Source: Petaurus breviceps papuanus
Lineage: Eukaryota > Chordata > Mammalia > Diprotodontia > Petauridae
Length of the DNA: 64,000 nucleotides
Direction: 5' to 3'
Assembly: GCA_028583685.1 (NCBI GenBank)
Contig: JAMXIF010000032.1
Span: 433,267-497,266 of the forward strand
Shown here piece after piece: positions 31,290 to 42,424 of this stretch. The notes beneath the pieces are model-generated. The model saw only the letters and a program-made list of their open reading frames with translations. It was not told the DNA's origin and did not search any database. How positions within the stretch are numbered: the stretch's first letter is position 1; the number at the start of each line of letters is the position of its first letter. The translations under genes and the position numbers were made by a program.

Positions 31290-31547
31290 AAGGACAGATA
31301 GCTGGCACAATGGATAGAGTGACAGGCCTGCAGTCAGAAAAAATTATTTTGCTGAGTTCAAATTTGGCCTTAGACACTTACTAACTATGTGACCCTGCGC
31401 AAGTCACTTAACACCTGTTTGCCTCAGTTTTCTCATCTGTAAAATGAAATGGACAAGGAAATGGCACACCACTTCAATATATTTTCCGAGAAAACTGCAA
31501 ATGGGGTCATGAAGAGTAAGACATGACTAAAACAACTGAATAACAGG
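31290..31547 (+). mobile_element. Mar1-type CORE-SINE
   Basis: 'gctggcacaatggatagag', 'gtttgcctcagttttctcat', 'gcaaatggggtcatgaag' and the AACTGAATAACA end give a full copy. Confidence 0.92.
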
Positions 31548-31781
31548 AAATAAAGAACATAGAAACTGGAGGTGGGGTTTGTTGAAGTCCTGACTTATCT
31601 TTCCTTAGGATCAACATTGGTCCTTTTTACTGTTCATGGATGTCAGATGGATAAATGTGAGTTTTGAGGTCTTACGTTAAACCCCTTGCCTAGTAGTACC
31701 ATGGATCCAGAAGAGACAGAATTGCCCTTTACCTGACCAAAGCCATAACATTTTCAGGAACCTAGGGTTGATGCTGGAGAG

Positions 31782-31945
31782 AGATTTGTGAACAGTGCTT
31801 AGCACAGGCAGTGTCTGATACATAGTAGCTGCTATTGTTATATACTGTTGTTGTTGCTATTGTGGTTGTTATTGAAGAAAGTATTTGCTACATTGAACAG
31901 TGCCTTGCACCCAGTGGATGCCAAATGCGTGTTTGTTGATTTGAA
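31782..31945 (+). mobile_element. L2 LINE tail, degraded
   Basis: 'gcttagcacaggcagtgtc', 'gatacatagtagctgctat', then a second tail-like unit 'gaacagtgccttgcaccc'. A (TTG)n-rich stretch lies between them. Confidence 0.6.
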
Positions 31946-31954
31946 ATTTTTAAC

Positions 31955-32105
31955 TTTTTACAAATTAGCTCTGCCACATTACTGTTGTGTGACTTTGAGC
32001 AAATCCCTTAATTTCTCTGGGCCTCAGTTTCCTCATATGTAAAAGGAAAAGTTTAGATTCGATGACCTTGAAGGTTTCCTTCAGCTTGAGATGAATGATT
32101 CCATG
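31955..32105 (+). mobile_element. MIR3-type SINE
   Basis: 'gtgtgactttgagcaaatc', 'ctgggcctcagtttcctcat' and 'ttccttcagcttgagatg' form a sense copy. Confidence 0.85.
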
Positions 32106-32740
32106 TTTCCCCTTTGCTCTTCACTATAGATGTGGTTGGCTCTCAGATCCTGCAGCTGAGCTGGCAGGATGTGAAGGGGGCTGCTAAGAACTTCAGACTT
32201 TTAATGAGCTTCTGGCCTCTCCTCTGAGCTTGTTCACTTTGACGTTGACAGGATGGCCTGAGGTCTCCCAAATGTCAAGTTACAGTAATGAGGTTTTGCT
32301 GTCTCTGTGATTCTATCCTGCGTAAGGTTTGCAGAAGTTGGGGAGACAATATTAAGTATCATTTTAATTTTGAAAAGCAGGCACTGGCTCCCCTGGGAAG
32401 CAGCTGCATGTGCTCTACCTTTATGAGGTATTTTATTACACGCAACTGCTTATCAGGATATTTAAACAGTTCCTTGGGCGCACCTAATAGCGCCCTTGTA
32501 GTCATTATAAACCACTAATGGGTGCTAAGTTTTCTAAACACCTCTTTACTTGATAGATTTAGCCATCCTACAGGACCTATTCTGATTAAATAATACATGT
32601 TTTTCCGATGTTTTAAATACAGTACATATCTGCCTGGGGAGGAGTTTCTAGGTCCCAAAATATTGCATTTTGAATCAGGTTCATTGGCTTTCTACATGTT
32701 GATTCAAGGGGAAAGGGATAGGAGAGAATTTGTGAGTTGG
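32106..32740. other. Repeat-free block; best candidate for conserved non-coding DNA
   Basis: No repeat is visible for about 0.63 kb. It has CpG-containing motifs ('cactttgacgttgacagg', 'gggcgcacctaatagcgccc'), CAGCTG-type E-box sequence and AT-rich cores. The longest frame (76 codons) is unfamiliar. Conservation cannot be judged from one sequence. Confidence 0.35.
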
Positions 32741-32742
32741 TA

Positions 32743-32920
32743 TGATTTGCTACAGTAGGAAGACCTGGGTTCAAATCCTACCTTTGATTCAAACTCTGTG
32801 TGTGACCTTAGACGAGTCACTGAATCTTCTTAGGTCTAACTTTATTCATCTGTAAAATGGATGGATTTGATGGTTCCAGAGGTTTCTTCTAGTTCTGCAC
32901 CTATGACTGTATGATTTATT
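32743..32920 (+). mobile_element. MIR3-type SINE
   Basis: 'gacctgggttcaaatcctac' and the tail 'ggtttcttctagttctgc' mark a sense copy. Confidence 0.8.
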
Positions 32921-33129
32921 AGTCCAATTTCATCACAGTGCCCAACTAATTCTTTGTATCCCTTTCCTTAATTCAAAGTCTAGGGTTCTTATCCTGAAAT
33001 GATGAAGTCAAGCCCGATTCCACATTGAGTAATATGGTAACTTGATAGCATACCCATCAGCTGACTGCTTGCTTTCACCTTAGAGTCAGTCATACCTAGG
33101 GCAGGGATGTCAGATCTTTGCCTTAGGAT

Positions 33130-33330
33130 GCAAATGAATAAATTAATGAATGAATTAAAAGACATTTATTAAGCCCTCCTTATGTGCCAAGCACTGAGTT
33201 AAGCCCTGGGGATACAAAAAGAGAGTAAGGCCATCTCTGTTCTTAAGGAACTCACACTTTAACTGAGGGAAATAATGAATAAAAGAAACACAGTTGTGAA
33301 GTGAAAAACTGAGAGCTGTAAGGGTACCAC
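33130..33330 (-). mobile_element. L2 LINE 3' end, antisense
   Basis: 'gacatttattaagccctcct', 'gtgccaagcactgagttaag' and 'ggggatacaaaaagagagt' form the antisense L2 end. Confidence 0.85.
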
Positions 33331-33559
33331 AGTGGGGTATGTGCCAAGGTCCAGAGAGCCTTAGGTTACACGGTCACGTTGGTTAGATTACAGTGTTGAG
33401 GGTCTATGAGCACAAAGGCAGGTCAGATGACATGGCTTAGAAATTTACTAATAGCTTCATTCAAGGAGGGCATACTTCTCCTCACAGCAATTCCTCCCTT
33501 GCCCTGCCCTCTAAACTCTGTCTCTTTCCTAGGTGGCTTGTCCAAGCTACAGAAATGGT
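33331..33559. other. No recognisable feature
   Basis: Short unassigned stretch between an L2 and a MIR. Confidence 0.4.
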
Positions 33560-33755
33560 TACTTGAGGCTTTCGCCTTTTTGTCTCTTAGTTTTGTGGTC
33601 CAGATCAAATCCTTTAACCTCTCTGAAATTAAGTTTTCCTTCATCTTTAAAATTAGAATAATTATGTTTCTCTTCTAGGGTCACTGTGAGACAAGTTCTT
33701 TATAAACCCTAAAGCATCATATAAATATAAGTTGCTATCATTACAGAAGCTATGT
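33560..33755 (+). mobile_element. MIR-type SINE, degraded
   Basis: 'ctttaacctctctgaaatt', 'gggtcactgtgagacaag' and 'catataaatataagttgct' follow the MIR order in sense. Confidence 0.65.
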
Positions 33756-33934
33756 GGTTCAACATATCCCCAAACTGAAATCAATTTTGCAGTATTTCCC
33801 AATAGTGGTCACTCACTTAAAAAACTCCAGTGAGAAAGGAAATCACTATACCCTGAGAAAACCCTACTGGTCTCCTCTTTTGGATGGTTTAATGGTTAGG
33901 AATGTTTTCTTTAAATAATGACTCTATGTAAACT

Positions 33935-34030
33935 CTTCAGAGCAGAGTTTTGTTCTTCACAGTCTTAGCACTTAGCACAGTGCCTGGCACATAGTAAGGC
34001 CTGAATAAATGCTTGTTGATAGATTGTGGC
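33935..34030 (+). mobile_element. L2 LINE 3' end
   Basis: 'cttagcacagtgcctggcac' and 'cctgaataaatgcttgttg' form the classical sense tail. Confidence 0.85.
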
Positions 34031-34104
34031 TTCAATCCATTGGTCCTCTGAGTGAGTGGAAGAATCTTGATCCTTTCCTACTTGACAGATCTTTATATTT
34101 TTGA

Positions 34105-34378
34105 AAATTATGATTATTATTGTTATTAGTAATAACCATAGTTAACATTTATATAGTTTTTATGTGATTATTATCTCATTTGATCCTCACAATAACCTTG
34201 GGAGGCAGGTGCTCTTATTATCTCCATTTTACAGACAAGGAAATTGAGAGACACTTATAGATTAAGTGACTTACCCAGAGTCACATACCTGGTAAGTGTC
34301 TGAGGTAGGGTTTGGACTCAGGTCTTCTTAATTCCAAGTCCTGTACTTAATCCACTATGCCACCTAGTTGCCTGCTAA
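34105..34378 (-). mobile_element. MIR-type SINE, antisense, full length
   Basis: 'ttatctcatttgatcctcac', 'ccattttacagacaaggaaa' and 'actatgccacctagttgcc' give one of the best-kept antisense MIR copies. Confidence 0.9.
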
Positions 34379-35020
34379 AAGTGATTAATCTCTTTAGATT
34401 CTTTCTAGCATCAAGATTTAGAAGCTAGAGAGCTACTCTGCAGGCCGGTGTCCTGGGTGAGAGTGGGGTTTTGAACTATCTCCCAGTACACTTACACTGA
34501 TAACTATCCTTAGGATCAGACCGTTCAGCTGTGCTTGTTTTCTCTATGCTTCCTGATGACTATGAGTCTTTTTGCAAGCAAGGGAATGGTTACAATCTCT
34601 AAATGAAATGGAATCTTGCATGCTACTAACAATAAATTCCAGTCCAGTCAGTTCAATTACAAGGGATGCCATTTAGAAGGAAAATTTCAAAACTCTTAGT
34701 ACAGGAAGGATCTTCACTCAGCTCAGAGGCAATTACTGCAGCTGACAAATGGATATCAATTCCCGCCCAGACAAGAGCATGTTAATCAGCATCGTAGTGG
34801 GTTTATAATGGAGGTTTGAGGGGTAGGCAGTTAGGGACAAAGGATAAAAATGGCTCCTCTGATAGTGCAGATGAGGTTAAGGAGGGAACAGCTTAGTAGT
34901 CTTGCAGAATGTGTATACTACACTTTCATAATCTTCTAAACAATTGAGAAATCTTGAGATCTATTCCAAATCTTGATGCTAGAAATCTTTATTCTCAAGT
35001 CCCTTGCTCCCTTATACTAT
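34379..35020. other. Repeat-poor; possible regulatory block
   Basis: After a small MIR3-like trace (34379-34430) no repeat was recognised. The 34500-34870 part has mixed motifs such as 'caattactgcagctgac' and 'gttaatcagcatcgtag'. Confidence 0.3.
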
Positions 35021-36230
35021 CAGAAGGTAACACTGAAAGTTTGAGGAAGTATGAAAAGGATTGGAAAAAATGCTGTGAAGAATGAGAGAGAGAATCAATT
35101 AGACATGAGAGAGGGAATCAATTAGACATGAAAAGGATTGTCTTTCTGCAGTAACTCTCCAGTTGAGATTATGGAACATAAATTTATTGGAGCATTTTGT
35201 AGTTTTTCTCCAACTTTGTAAGTATGAAAATAGGAGTAAAGTCAGAGGATGGTGGGAGTAATCTAAGGTTGGGACTTGGCAGGGCAAAATCAGAGATAGT
35301 ATAAGGGGGCAAGGGACTTGAGATTAAAGGATAATGTAGAATTGAAGTAGGGAAGGAAGCAGAGTTTAAGCAGTGCAGGGATGATAGCATGGAAAGAACT
35401 GTGCAGTAGAGGGAATGCTATACTTCATAATGAGGATGAAAACAAGTTTTTGATATTTCAGATATTTCAGAGAGCATAGTGCAAGGGGTGAGTAAATCTT
35501 GAGTGGGGTGATGGATAAGTCAGGTTAAGTAGGATGAGAATAAAATATTTTCAGTGGGTTATGGGTAATGGGGTTTGTATAGTAAGTGCTGAGGTGCAGA
35601 ATCTTTAGCATGGGATAGGTATAATGGGATGGAAATATGCTAAGCATTGAGGAATGAGTTCGGACAGATTATCAGTGACTGGAGAGAAATCACCAGAAAA
35701 AGGTACGTGATTAGATTGTTCAGATCCCTCCCTTGATGTCCAGCCTTTTCGGAGGCTGTGATGTCAAGTCTTGTGAGGATAAGGAAGCCCAACACATGCT
35801 ATACAGGCACAAGCAAAAAATATGGATGGATATTGGAGGCAGGCTGACAAGAGGCAAGAACTAATAATTTGAGGTAAACCTTGTCTGTGAATGGCCTTTG
35901 AAACCCTGGAGAAGTCCCTGGGATGAAGGCAGAAGTGAGGTGCCCAAAGATTGGATCCAGGGCTGAGGTAGGTCATCCTGAGAGAAGTCAGGGATAAGGA
36001 AGTCACAGGTGAGTGGGTTGTATCCATACTGATTTGTGGACAGTGACTGAAGGCACAGACAGGCAGACTGAATCAGGATCTTCCCAGGAAGGTTCAGACA
36101 TGAAGACAGGGGTTACAAGTGGACTAATATTGAATGCAGGCAAATCAGCAGTTCCTGAGAAGTCACAAAGGAAAAAAAAATCATTCCCAGTTGTAGCCCT
36201 GTCATAGTTGGATAATCACCAAATATTCTC
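35021..36230. other. Unclassified purine-biased segment
   Basis: About 1.2 kb enriched in purines on the + strand, including a direct duplication of 'gaatcaattagacatga' at about 35091-35130. It may be an old unidentified transposon. Antisense frames up to 87 codons carry no motif I know. Confidence 0.4.
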
Positions 36231-36234
36231 TGAC

Positions 36235-36335
36235 AAATACAGTGTAAACAATCAGTCAAAAGCATTCATTAACAAATTGCTACATGCTAGAGATAAACAC
36301 TAGGGATTTAAAGAGGTGCAGGCGATGAGGAATGT
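36235..36335 (-). mobile_element. L2 tail, antisense
   Basis: 'aaacaatcagtcaaaagc' and 'attgctacatgctagag' with 'cactagggatttaaagagg' fit a degraded antisense L2 end. Confidence 0.55.
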
Positions 36336-36388
36336 ATTTCAAAATAGACAATCCGCAGAAATCCAGTTTTCTTTAGAGGAATTTCTTT

Positions 36389-36546
36389 TTTTTTTTTAAG
36401 CAATCAGGGTTAAGTAACTTGCTCAAGGTTACACGGTCAGTTATTTCTGGGTGTGGTGCTGAGTGTCTGAGCCCGGGATTCGATCTCCAGGTCATCCCAA
36501 CACTGGAGCCAGTGCTCTTACTCGCTGTGCTACCTGGCCGCCCTAT
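36389..36546 (-). mobile_element. Poly-A SINE, antisense, with 12-bp duplication
   Basis: Poly-T, 'agggttaagtaacttgctc', 'gggattcgatctccaggtc' and 'gtgctacctggccgcccta'. The exact duplication 'aggaatttcttt' is at 36377-36388 and 36547-36558. A variant insert 'ttatttctgggtgtggtg' sits where related SINEs carry (TG)n. Confidence 0.92.
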
Positions 36547-36778
36547 AGGAATTTCTTTACAGGAACAATTTAAATGCTTCTTTTATTGAGTGTTTATCTT
36601 TTTCATTAATGGATAGACTCAAGTTACAGAGAAAATCACCTTGAGTTGTATTTGAATTGCATTCTTTGCTCTGCGGAACACATTATTCCGTTCTCTCCTA
36701 TGGTTTTTGGGGAATAGATTAATATCCTGTGTTATTTCTATTTCCTTTCCTTTTTATCTGAAAGTATTTCCCTTGTTC

Positions 36779-37025
36779 AGCAGCTGGGTGGCAAAATGTA
36801 TATAGATAGAGTGCTTAATCTGGAGTCTGGAAGACTCAGATTTCCTGAGTTCAGATCTGGCCTACTAACTGTGTGACCCTGGGCGAGTCACTTAACCCTG
36901 TTTGCCTGTTTTAAATGAGCCATAGAAGGAAGTGACAAACCTCTTCAGTATCCTTATCAAGAAGAACCAAGGGATTACAAAGAGTTGAACATAGCTGAAA
37001 TGACTAAAGAAAAACAACAACAGCA
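36779..37025 (+). mobile_element. Mar1-type CORE-SINE
   Basis: 'gcagctgggtggcaaaatg', 'ggcgagtcacttaaccctg', 'attacaaagagttgaac' and an AACAACAACA end. Confidence 0.9.
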
Positions 37026-37079
37026 TTTCTTATCAGTTGCAGTATTTGTTGTTTGTTACTAGAATTATTAAATCTAACT

Positions 37080-37715
37080 ACCATATGTCTTAGAGTTGCA
37101 GCATAAGATTGCTTTTTTTCCTAGAGAAAAACTAGGGGTCTGTTCAATTGATGCTTTGTTTTCTATGTTTAGAAGTTCTGGGCAGCTTTACTGCACTATT
37201 TCTTGCATCATAATATTTAGGTTTTTTGACTTGTCATGTTCTGCTAGAACTATAATCCTTAAGTTATATCTATGCATCTTGTCTTCTAGATCAATATGTT
37301 TTCTTTTAAAGTTTTCATTTTCTGCTTTTATTTCAGATTGTCCTTTACTTCTGAATATTTGCATTTCCAAATAATTTTACTCTGTTTTATTTCCTTAGTG
37401 ATATTTGTCACCATAGATTCAAGTTTTTTTCTATTCTGCCAATTATTTCTGCTATGTTTATTATTTATCTCTTGAGCAATTTGAACATATTCTGCTGTAA
37501 TTCCATGATTTCTTGATAATCTACAAGGTTTGCTGCCACATCAGGTGTTGATTCATAATCTTTAATCTTGTAATATTTATTCTGAAGTGTTTGGACTCAT
37601 TTAGATGATCTGGAGGCCATATTTCCTTCTGTTATTAACTTCTTCCCTATTGGTTTATCTGCTTGTTCTCAAAGTCTTTACCTTGAGTTTTCTTTCTCCA
37701 GAGATCTTCTATTAA
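37080..37715 (-). mobile_element. L1/HAL1 ORF1 fragment, antisense
   Basis: The minus-strand frame over 37188-37370 reads LEDKMHRYNLRIIVLAEHDK, the RRM-entry region of L1 ORF1 proteins (compare LENRSRRDNLKIIILPESHD in the element at 59-62 kb). Surrounding antisense sequence continues the coiled-coil-coding part. No ORF2 or UTR piece is attached. Inactive remnant. Confidence 0.85.
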
Positions 37716-39385
37716 ATCACATCTGACCTTTAGGAAAATCACTTTGGCAGGTGAATGGAGGAGAGATGGTTCAAAGAGAGACTTAAGGTAGGAAGACCAA
37801 TTAGGAGGCTAATCAATAAATGAATCATTAAATATTTACTATTTAGTTGGTTCTTACAATGTGCAATGATTCAAATTCTGTTGTAGTAGTCTAGGTGAAA
37901 GATAATGATGGCCTGAACTAGGGTGGTGACTGTATGAATGGAAAGAAGGCAATTATCATGAGGGCAATTATGGAGGTAGAGATTATAAAAATTTGGCAAC
38001 TGATTGGAAGTATTGGGTGAATGAGAGTGAGGAGTTGAGGATGACAATTTTTTTTATGAACCTGGTGTAATAGTAATGGAATTTAAAGATCCTCCTGTAT
38101 TCGCTTGGTTTTTGGATTGATTGTGTTAAAACCCAGAGCTTGTGAATCCCACTTGTGGGATGGACTTGTTGACATGAAAAGAGAGGGCTGAACTGGGAGG
38201 AGCTAGTGATGTGAATTTAGTGAGGCACAAGCAGAGAAAGAGGCAGAAGAATTTTTTGGAAGCAGCATTGTGGAGGCAGAGAGATGGAGAGGATTGCTGA
38301 GGGCCAATTCGAACTGCCCAGGACTTTTGAGAGCTGCCACCCAGAGTTGCCAAGGACTGAGGAAACATGGCTGTTATGCTGGTACTTTGTCTATTTTGAT
38401 GTTGTTTTGCCAGACTTGTCCACTGGTGAATGACAGTCCTGTTGTTGCAGATGTCCTGGAACCTTGCTGCTGGTTCAGGGGTCCAGAGACTGTTCTGCAG
38501 ACAGAAAATGAATTGTGTCGACTGTTGAAGGACAGTGCTGTTGTTGCAGAGGTGCTGGAACCTTGCTGTTGGTTCAGAAGCCCTGAAGAAGGATTTTATT
38601 GTTGTATGTTTGCAGAAATCCTGGAAGAGGGTTTTGCTAATGTTTTCAGGGGTCCTGGGACTGATCTGCAGACAGAAAATGAATTAAAGAGGACACTGGC
38701 AATGTATCTTGTGGCCTTGCTAAGCTTTGTTTCCCCAGGAACAAAGATTGCTAAGAACTTGCCTCAGGTCAAGATGAAGAAGAGACCTCTCTTTGGGTAT
38801 TAAATGCTGTGCTTAAGCTTGTTGTAACTCTGGGGTAGATGGCCTATTCAGTTGTGATGCAAGGGTAGGAAACTTTTGACTCTTTTTGTGCTCTGTGACT
38901 GACCAAAGGTATGTACTTTGCTTATGATTGGAAACTAATCTCCATTTGAGAAGAGGGACTTTGTGATTGACTAAATGAATGTACTGCCTAGGGGTGGAGT
39001 AGTACTTAGAAGAGGGACTTTGTGATTGACTAAATGAATGTAATGTCCAGGGGTGGAGTAGTATTTGGAAATTATTGAATTACACTTGGTGAATGCTGTA
39101 TTTTGAATTATGCTATATTTTGATTTTCTCTGTTCTTAATTTGTCACTGAATAAAATGGAGAGCAGCTATGCTGGTATTTTGTACCTTGGGAAGTTACCT
39201 TTGCTTGGCATTACACCTGGGTAAACAGAAGAATGATGGTGCCCTTGAAAAATAAGTAAACTAGGAAAAAAAGACGAGTTTGTAGTGAGGGTCAAGGGTG
39301 AATAGGGAAATACAATCACTTCTGTTTTAGATCTGTTGAGTTGGAGATGTCTTCAAGAGATACAGTTGAAAATGTGTAATAGGAA
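37716..39385 (-). mobile_element. L2 LINE 3' UTR, antisense, split by an LTR
   Basis: 'agggtggtgactgtatgaat' and 'caactgattggaagtattg' lead up to 38065. The L2 then continues seamlessly at 39221 with 'aatgatggtgcccttgaaa' and 'gttgagttggagatgtctt'. A MIR/L2-tail-like bit may lie at 37815-37870. Confidence 0.85.
38066..39215 (+). mobile_element. Fossil solo-LTR-like element, 1150 bp
   Basis: The ends TGTAAT / ATTACA are inverted, and the flanks carry an exact 5-bp duplication, cctgg (38061-38065 and 39216-39220). L2 sequence is continuous across the empty site. There is an AATAAA at 39150-39155, about 60 bp before the right end. Inside are about three imperfect copies of an ~85-95-bp unit (about 38432-38690) and two 59-bp tandem copies (38950-39067). 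No gag, pol or env similarity is visible. The 5-bp duplication suggests an ERVL/class III-like or related family. Moderate age: younger than the L2. Confidence 0.88.
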
Positions 39386-39392
39386 TAAGCTA

Positions 39393-39545
39393 GAGAGGTA
39401 GAGTCAAGATGGTGGAGTAGATGCCCACTAGCATATCCATTCTACAGTTTTAGAAACAGTATGTACAACTAGATAAAGGAAAGAGTGGAATCTGAAGGGA
39501 CAAGGAGGCAATTGATTCAAGGAAGGCTCCAAAGGGTGCCAGGAA
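39393..39545 (+). mobile_element. L1/HAL1 5' end fragment
   Basis: 'gagtcaagatggtggagtag' is the usual start of L1-class 5' ends, as in the HAL1 at 53.6-56.4 kb ('gaagatggcggagtagataa', antisense). Only about 150 bp remain. Confidence 0.55.
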
Positions 39546-39605
39546 GATTCCATTTTATTCAGCATTTTAAGTGACTACTATTTGCAAAGCCCTCTCCTAA
39601 CTGCT

Positions 39606-39782
39606 AGTGAGGCAGTGTGGTGTAGTGATTAATGAGTTGATCTCAGGATCAGAAAGAACTGGGTTCAAGTCCTACCTTGGTTACATAGTTTCTTTGTGAC
39701 CCTTGGCAAGCTACTTAGCCTCTCAGTGTCCCAGGAAACTCTCTAAGACTAGAAGTTGCAGATTGTCATGGGAGGAAAGAAA
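39606..39782 (+). mobile_element. CORE-SINE of the third tail class
   Basis: 'gaggcagtgtggtgtagtg', 'actgggttcaagtcctacc' and the tail 'aactctctaagactagaagt'. Confidence 0.8.
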
Positions 39783-40003
39783 AAAATCATTTTTCAACAG
39801 CCTACTATGTGCCATGTACTATACTAAGTATTTTGCAGATATCTCATTTGATCCTAATAATAACCTTAGGAGTATAGCAGTTCATTATGATCCACATTTT
39901 AAAGTTGAAAAAACTGAGGCAGACAAATATTAAGTGATATGCTCAGGGTCACATCTTTCTAATGGCAAACCTAACACTCTATTTACCATGCCATTTAGCT
40001 GGT
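39783..40003 (-). mobile_element. MIR-type SINE, antisense
   Basis: 'cagcctactatgtgccatgt', 'tctcatttgatcctaataat' and 'aaaactgaggcagacaaat' with 'ccatttagctgg' at the end. Confidence 0.8.
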
Positions 40004-40039
40004 AGAGGAAGTCCCTCACTGAAAATTCCCTATATTGAT

Positions 40040-40250
40040 GAAAACATGAGTCTGATCTAAGTACAAAGCCCTGTGTTAGGTGCTGAAAATGCAGAGATGA
40101 AACAAGACATGGACTCTTTTTAACTTAAAATTTAGTGGGGAGGGGCTAGGTAATAAGTACAGTTAGTCATGATATGAGGCAGAATGTTTTAAAAGGGAGT
40201 CCTAGATAGAGTGCTATGAGAAACTTGAGGTGACATTGGGAGGTGGGGGG
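40040..40250 (-). mobile_element. L2 LINE 3' end, antisense
   Basis: 'gccctgtgttaggtgctg', 'gaaacaagacatggactc' and 'taataagtacagttagtc' fit antisense L2. Confidence 0.65.
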
Positions 40251-40439
40251 AAAGAGGCGGAGAGAGAGGGGAGGGAAATGAGATGAGACTGACTGGTTTT
40301 TATTTGCTAAGAGCAAGACATCCTTCCTGGAGATGTTAGACTCTGAATCAAGAGGTTTATAATAGGCAGAGACAGCATTTGGAGGAAGAGAGGAGTCTGC
40401 CCCAAGTCTAGGATAAAGAAGTAGAAGGGGGTGAGTGCA

Positions 40440-40622
40440 TAAACTAATAAATGAATAGATGGAAGGGACCTCAGAGTCCATCTAGTCCAAATCTCTTATT
40501 TTACAGATGAAGAAACTGAGACAGGGAGGTTAAGTGTCAAGGTCACACAGGTAATAAACATGGACTCAGACTCATGATTCAAACAGTTCCTCTGACTCCA
40601 AAGTTAGTAGTCCACCTTGGAT
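40440..40622 (-). mobile_element. MIR3-type SINE, antisense
   Basis: 'ggaagggacctcagagtcca', 'acagatgaagaaactgagac' and 'ggttaagtgtcaaggtcac' are well preserved. Confidence 0.85.
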
Positions 40623-40639
40623 GGAACATAAATTTTGAA

Positions 40640-41600
40640 GAAGTATGTGAATTCCCTCTACTCCCCCCACCCCCATCCCCAGTTATAGAAGGACAGAACT
40701 TTAGAATTGGATGGGATCTCAGCACTCAGGTGGTGCAAATCATAACCAATAAAGAACCCCTACTATAATAGAATAAAAAATTGGTTATCTATTCTTTGCT
40801 TGAAGACCTCCAGTGAAGTCACTCCATATATTCTACTTCCTTGGATAGCTCTAATTGGTTTGAAACCTGTTCTTACACCACAACTTAATTGACTTTTTTT
40901 GCAACATCCCCTGATTATTCCTAGTTTTGTGTTCTGGGACTAAAGTCTCTTTTATGTGATAGCCTTTTAAGAACTTGAAGACAACTAACATGTTCCCCTG
41001 AGCCATCTCTTGTTCTCTTGAGCTACCATATTCATCTCTGAGTCAGGATAAACATCTGCTGTTTCCTTAAACTTGTTCTTATGGCACTATGTGACATGGA
41101 TTTTAGGCCATTTACTACTGGCTACTCACTTCAGGAGCTCTCCATCTTACCAAGTTTTAAAAAATATAGTACTCAAAATTCTTCAGACGTGGTCTGATCA
41201 GGGGACAGTATAATGGAATGATTGTCTCCTTACTGGAAGTTTTGCCTGTTTTAATGCAGTCCAAAATTGCTTCAGCTTTTTTTGGTTGGTGAATCATACA
41301 TGATATGTTGAAATTGCAGTTCTCAAATATCTCTAGATCTTTAAAAAATCTGTTGTCTAACCATACCTTCTTCTTGTACTTGTGAGTTGATTTCTTGAAC
41401 CCAAGTAAAATAATTTACTTTGATCTTTATGGAATTTCATTTCTTTCAAAAGAACCAAGTTTTCTAGACTGTCAAGAGATTTTGGATTTTGATTCTCTCA
41501 TCAGGTTTATTGGCTAGACTTTCTCCCATTGCTTCCTACCAAACAATCTAGGGGTTGATAGAATCGTCCAACAGTATATCCTGGCCTTTGTGATTTAATG
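40640..41600 (-). mobile_element. CR1/L3-type LINE fragment, antisense
   Basis: 'gaagacctccagtgaagtc', 'aacatgttcccctgagcca', 'ttcagacgtggtctgatca' and 'aatgcagtccaaaattgct' occur in the order expected of antisense CR1/L3. This is the longest copy in the window. The right boundary is vague. Confidence 0.75.
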
Positions 41601-42292
41601 TTCAGCCCAGAAGGGTCATGTATAGACTTATCTTGGGAAGCTGTCAAGCATTCAGATTTCACAGCCATCTTCACCTACAGGTTCCATAATTATTAAAACT
41701 AGCAAGTAGGTGATCTTTATCCTAAATATTCCCAACTCGCCTTTTATTACCTTCTACTCTCATGCTGCCTTGGCTATTACTAAAATAATAAACAAGTTAA
41801 CCATAAGGTGTAAGTGACTTCATGTCTTCATCCCTCTTAGTGGTGTTTGCTTTGAAAAAAAGAATGGTAAGAGAGGAAAATACAAGACTGAAGCTATAAT
41901 ATTGGTTTTAGGTGGAATAATTGGTTAGTAATGGGACATATATATTATATATGTATAATATATTATTATACATAGGAGTCTTCCTTGTGAGTCATTGAAT
42001 GTAGATGTCCTTGTACAAGGCCAATCCTTTCCACCTATTGTCCAGTTTACTAACTAGCCTTTCTTTGCAGCCTTTCCAAATTCTCTATGACCTTGACAGA
42101 AGCATCTTTTCCAAATATGCAAATGATCATGAGCTTAGACCTGAAGGAAATTTGGCTTTGAATAAATAAGGATTCTAGAGGGAAAATGGAGGCTAATTTT
42201 TTTCTTTCCCTGCTCTCACATAGCCTCACCTCTTCCCCCCAAGCTTCTGATCAATAATTTACTTGAGGTTCCAGAAGCTGCAGGTCCAGAGC
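41601..42292. other. Unclassified; AT-rich run at 41938-41975
   Basis: It may be the degraded continuation of the CR1/L3. A near-palindromic TATATTATATATGTATAATA-type run lies at about 41940. No gene seen. Confidence 0.4.
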
Positions 42293-42385
42293 TTGTCAGC
42301 AAACATTTACTAAGTACTTACTATGTACCAGGCACTGTGTTAACTAACCATTGCAAAGAAAAGCAAAAACACGATCCCCTAAATT
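42293..42385 (-). mobile_element. L2 tail, antisense
   Basis: 'cagcaaacatttactaagt' and 'ctatgtaccaggcactgtg' form the terminal part. It is apparently resumed at about 42552 ('cctaaaagagcccaccttct') after a sense L2 tail. Confidence 0.75.
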
Positions 42386-42424
42386 TATCGTGCAGACATT
42401 TTCTTTGGGCAGAATTGCTTGTAT

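Noticed and set aside
35021-36230. Possible endogenous element because of purine bias and long antisense frames
   Set aside because: No terminal repeats, duplications or protein motifs found, so left unclassified.
38270-38803. 177-codon open frame as a host gene
   Set aside because: It lies wholly inside an LTR fossil. The repeated peptide blocks come from DNA tandem repeats.
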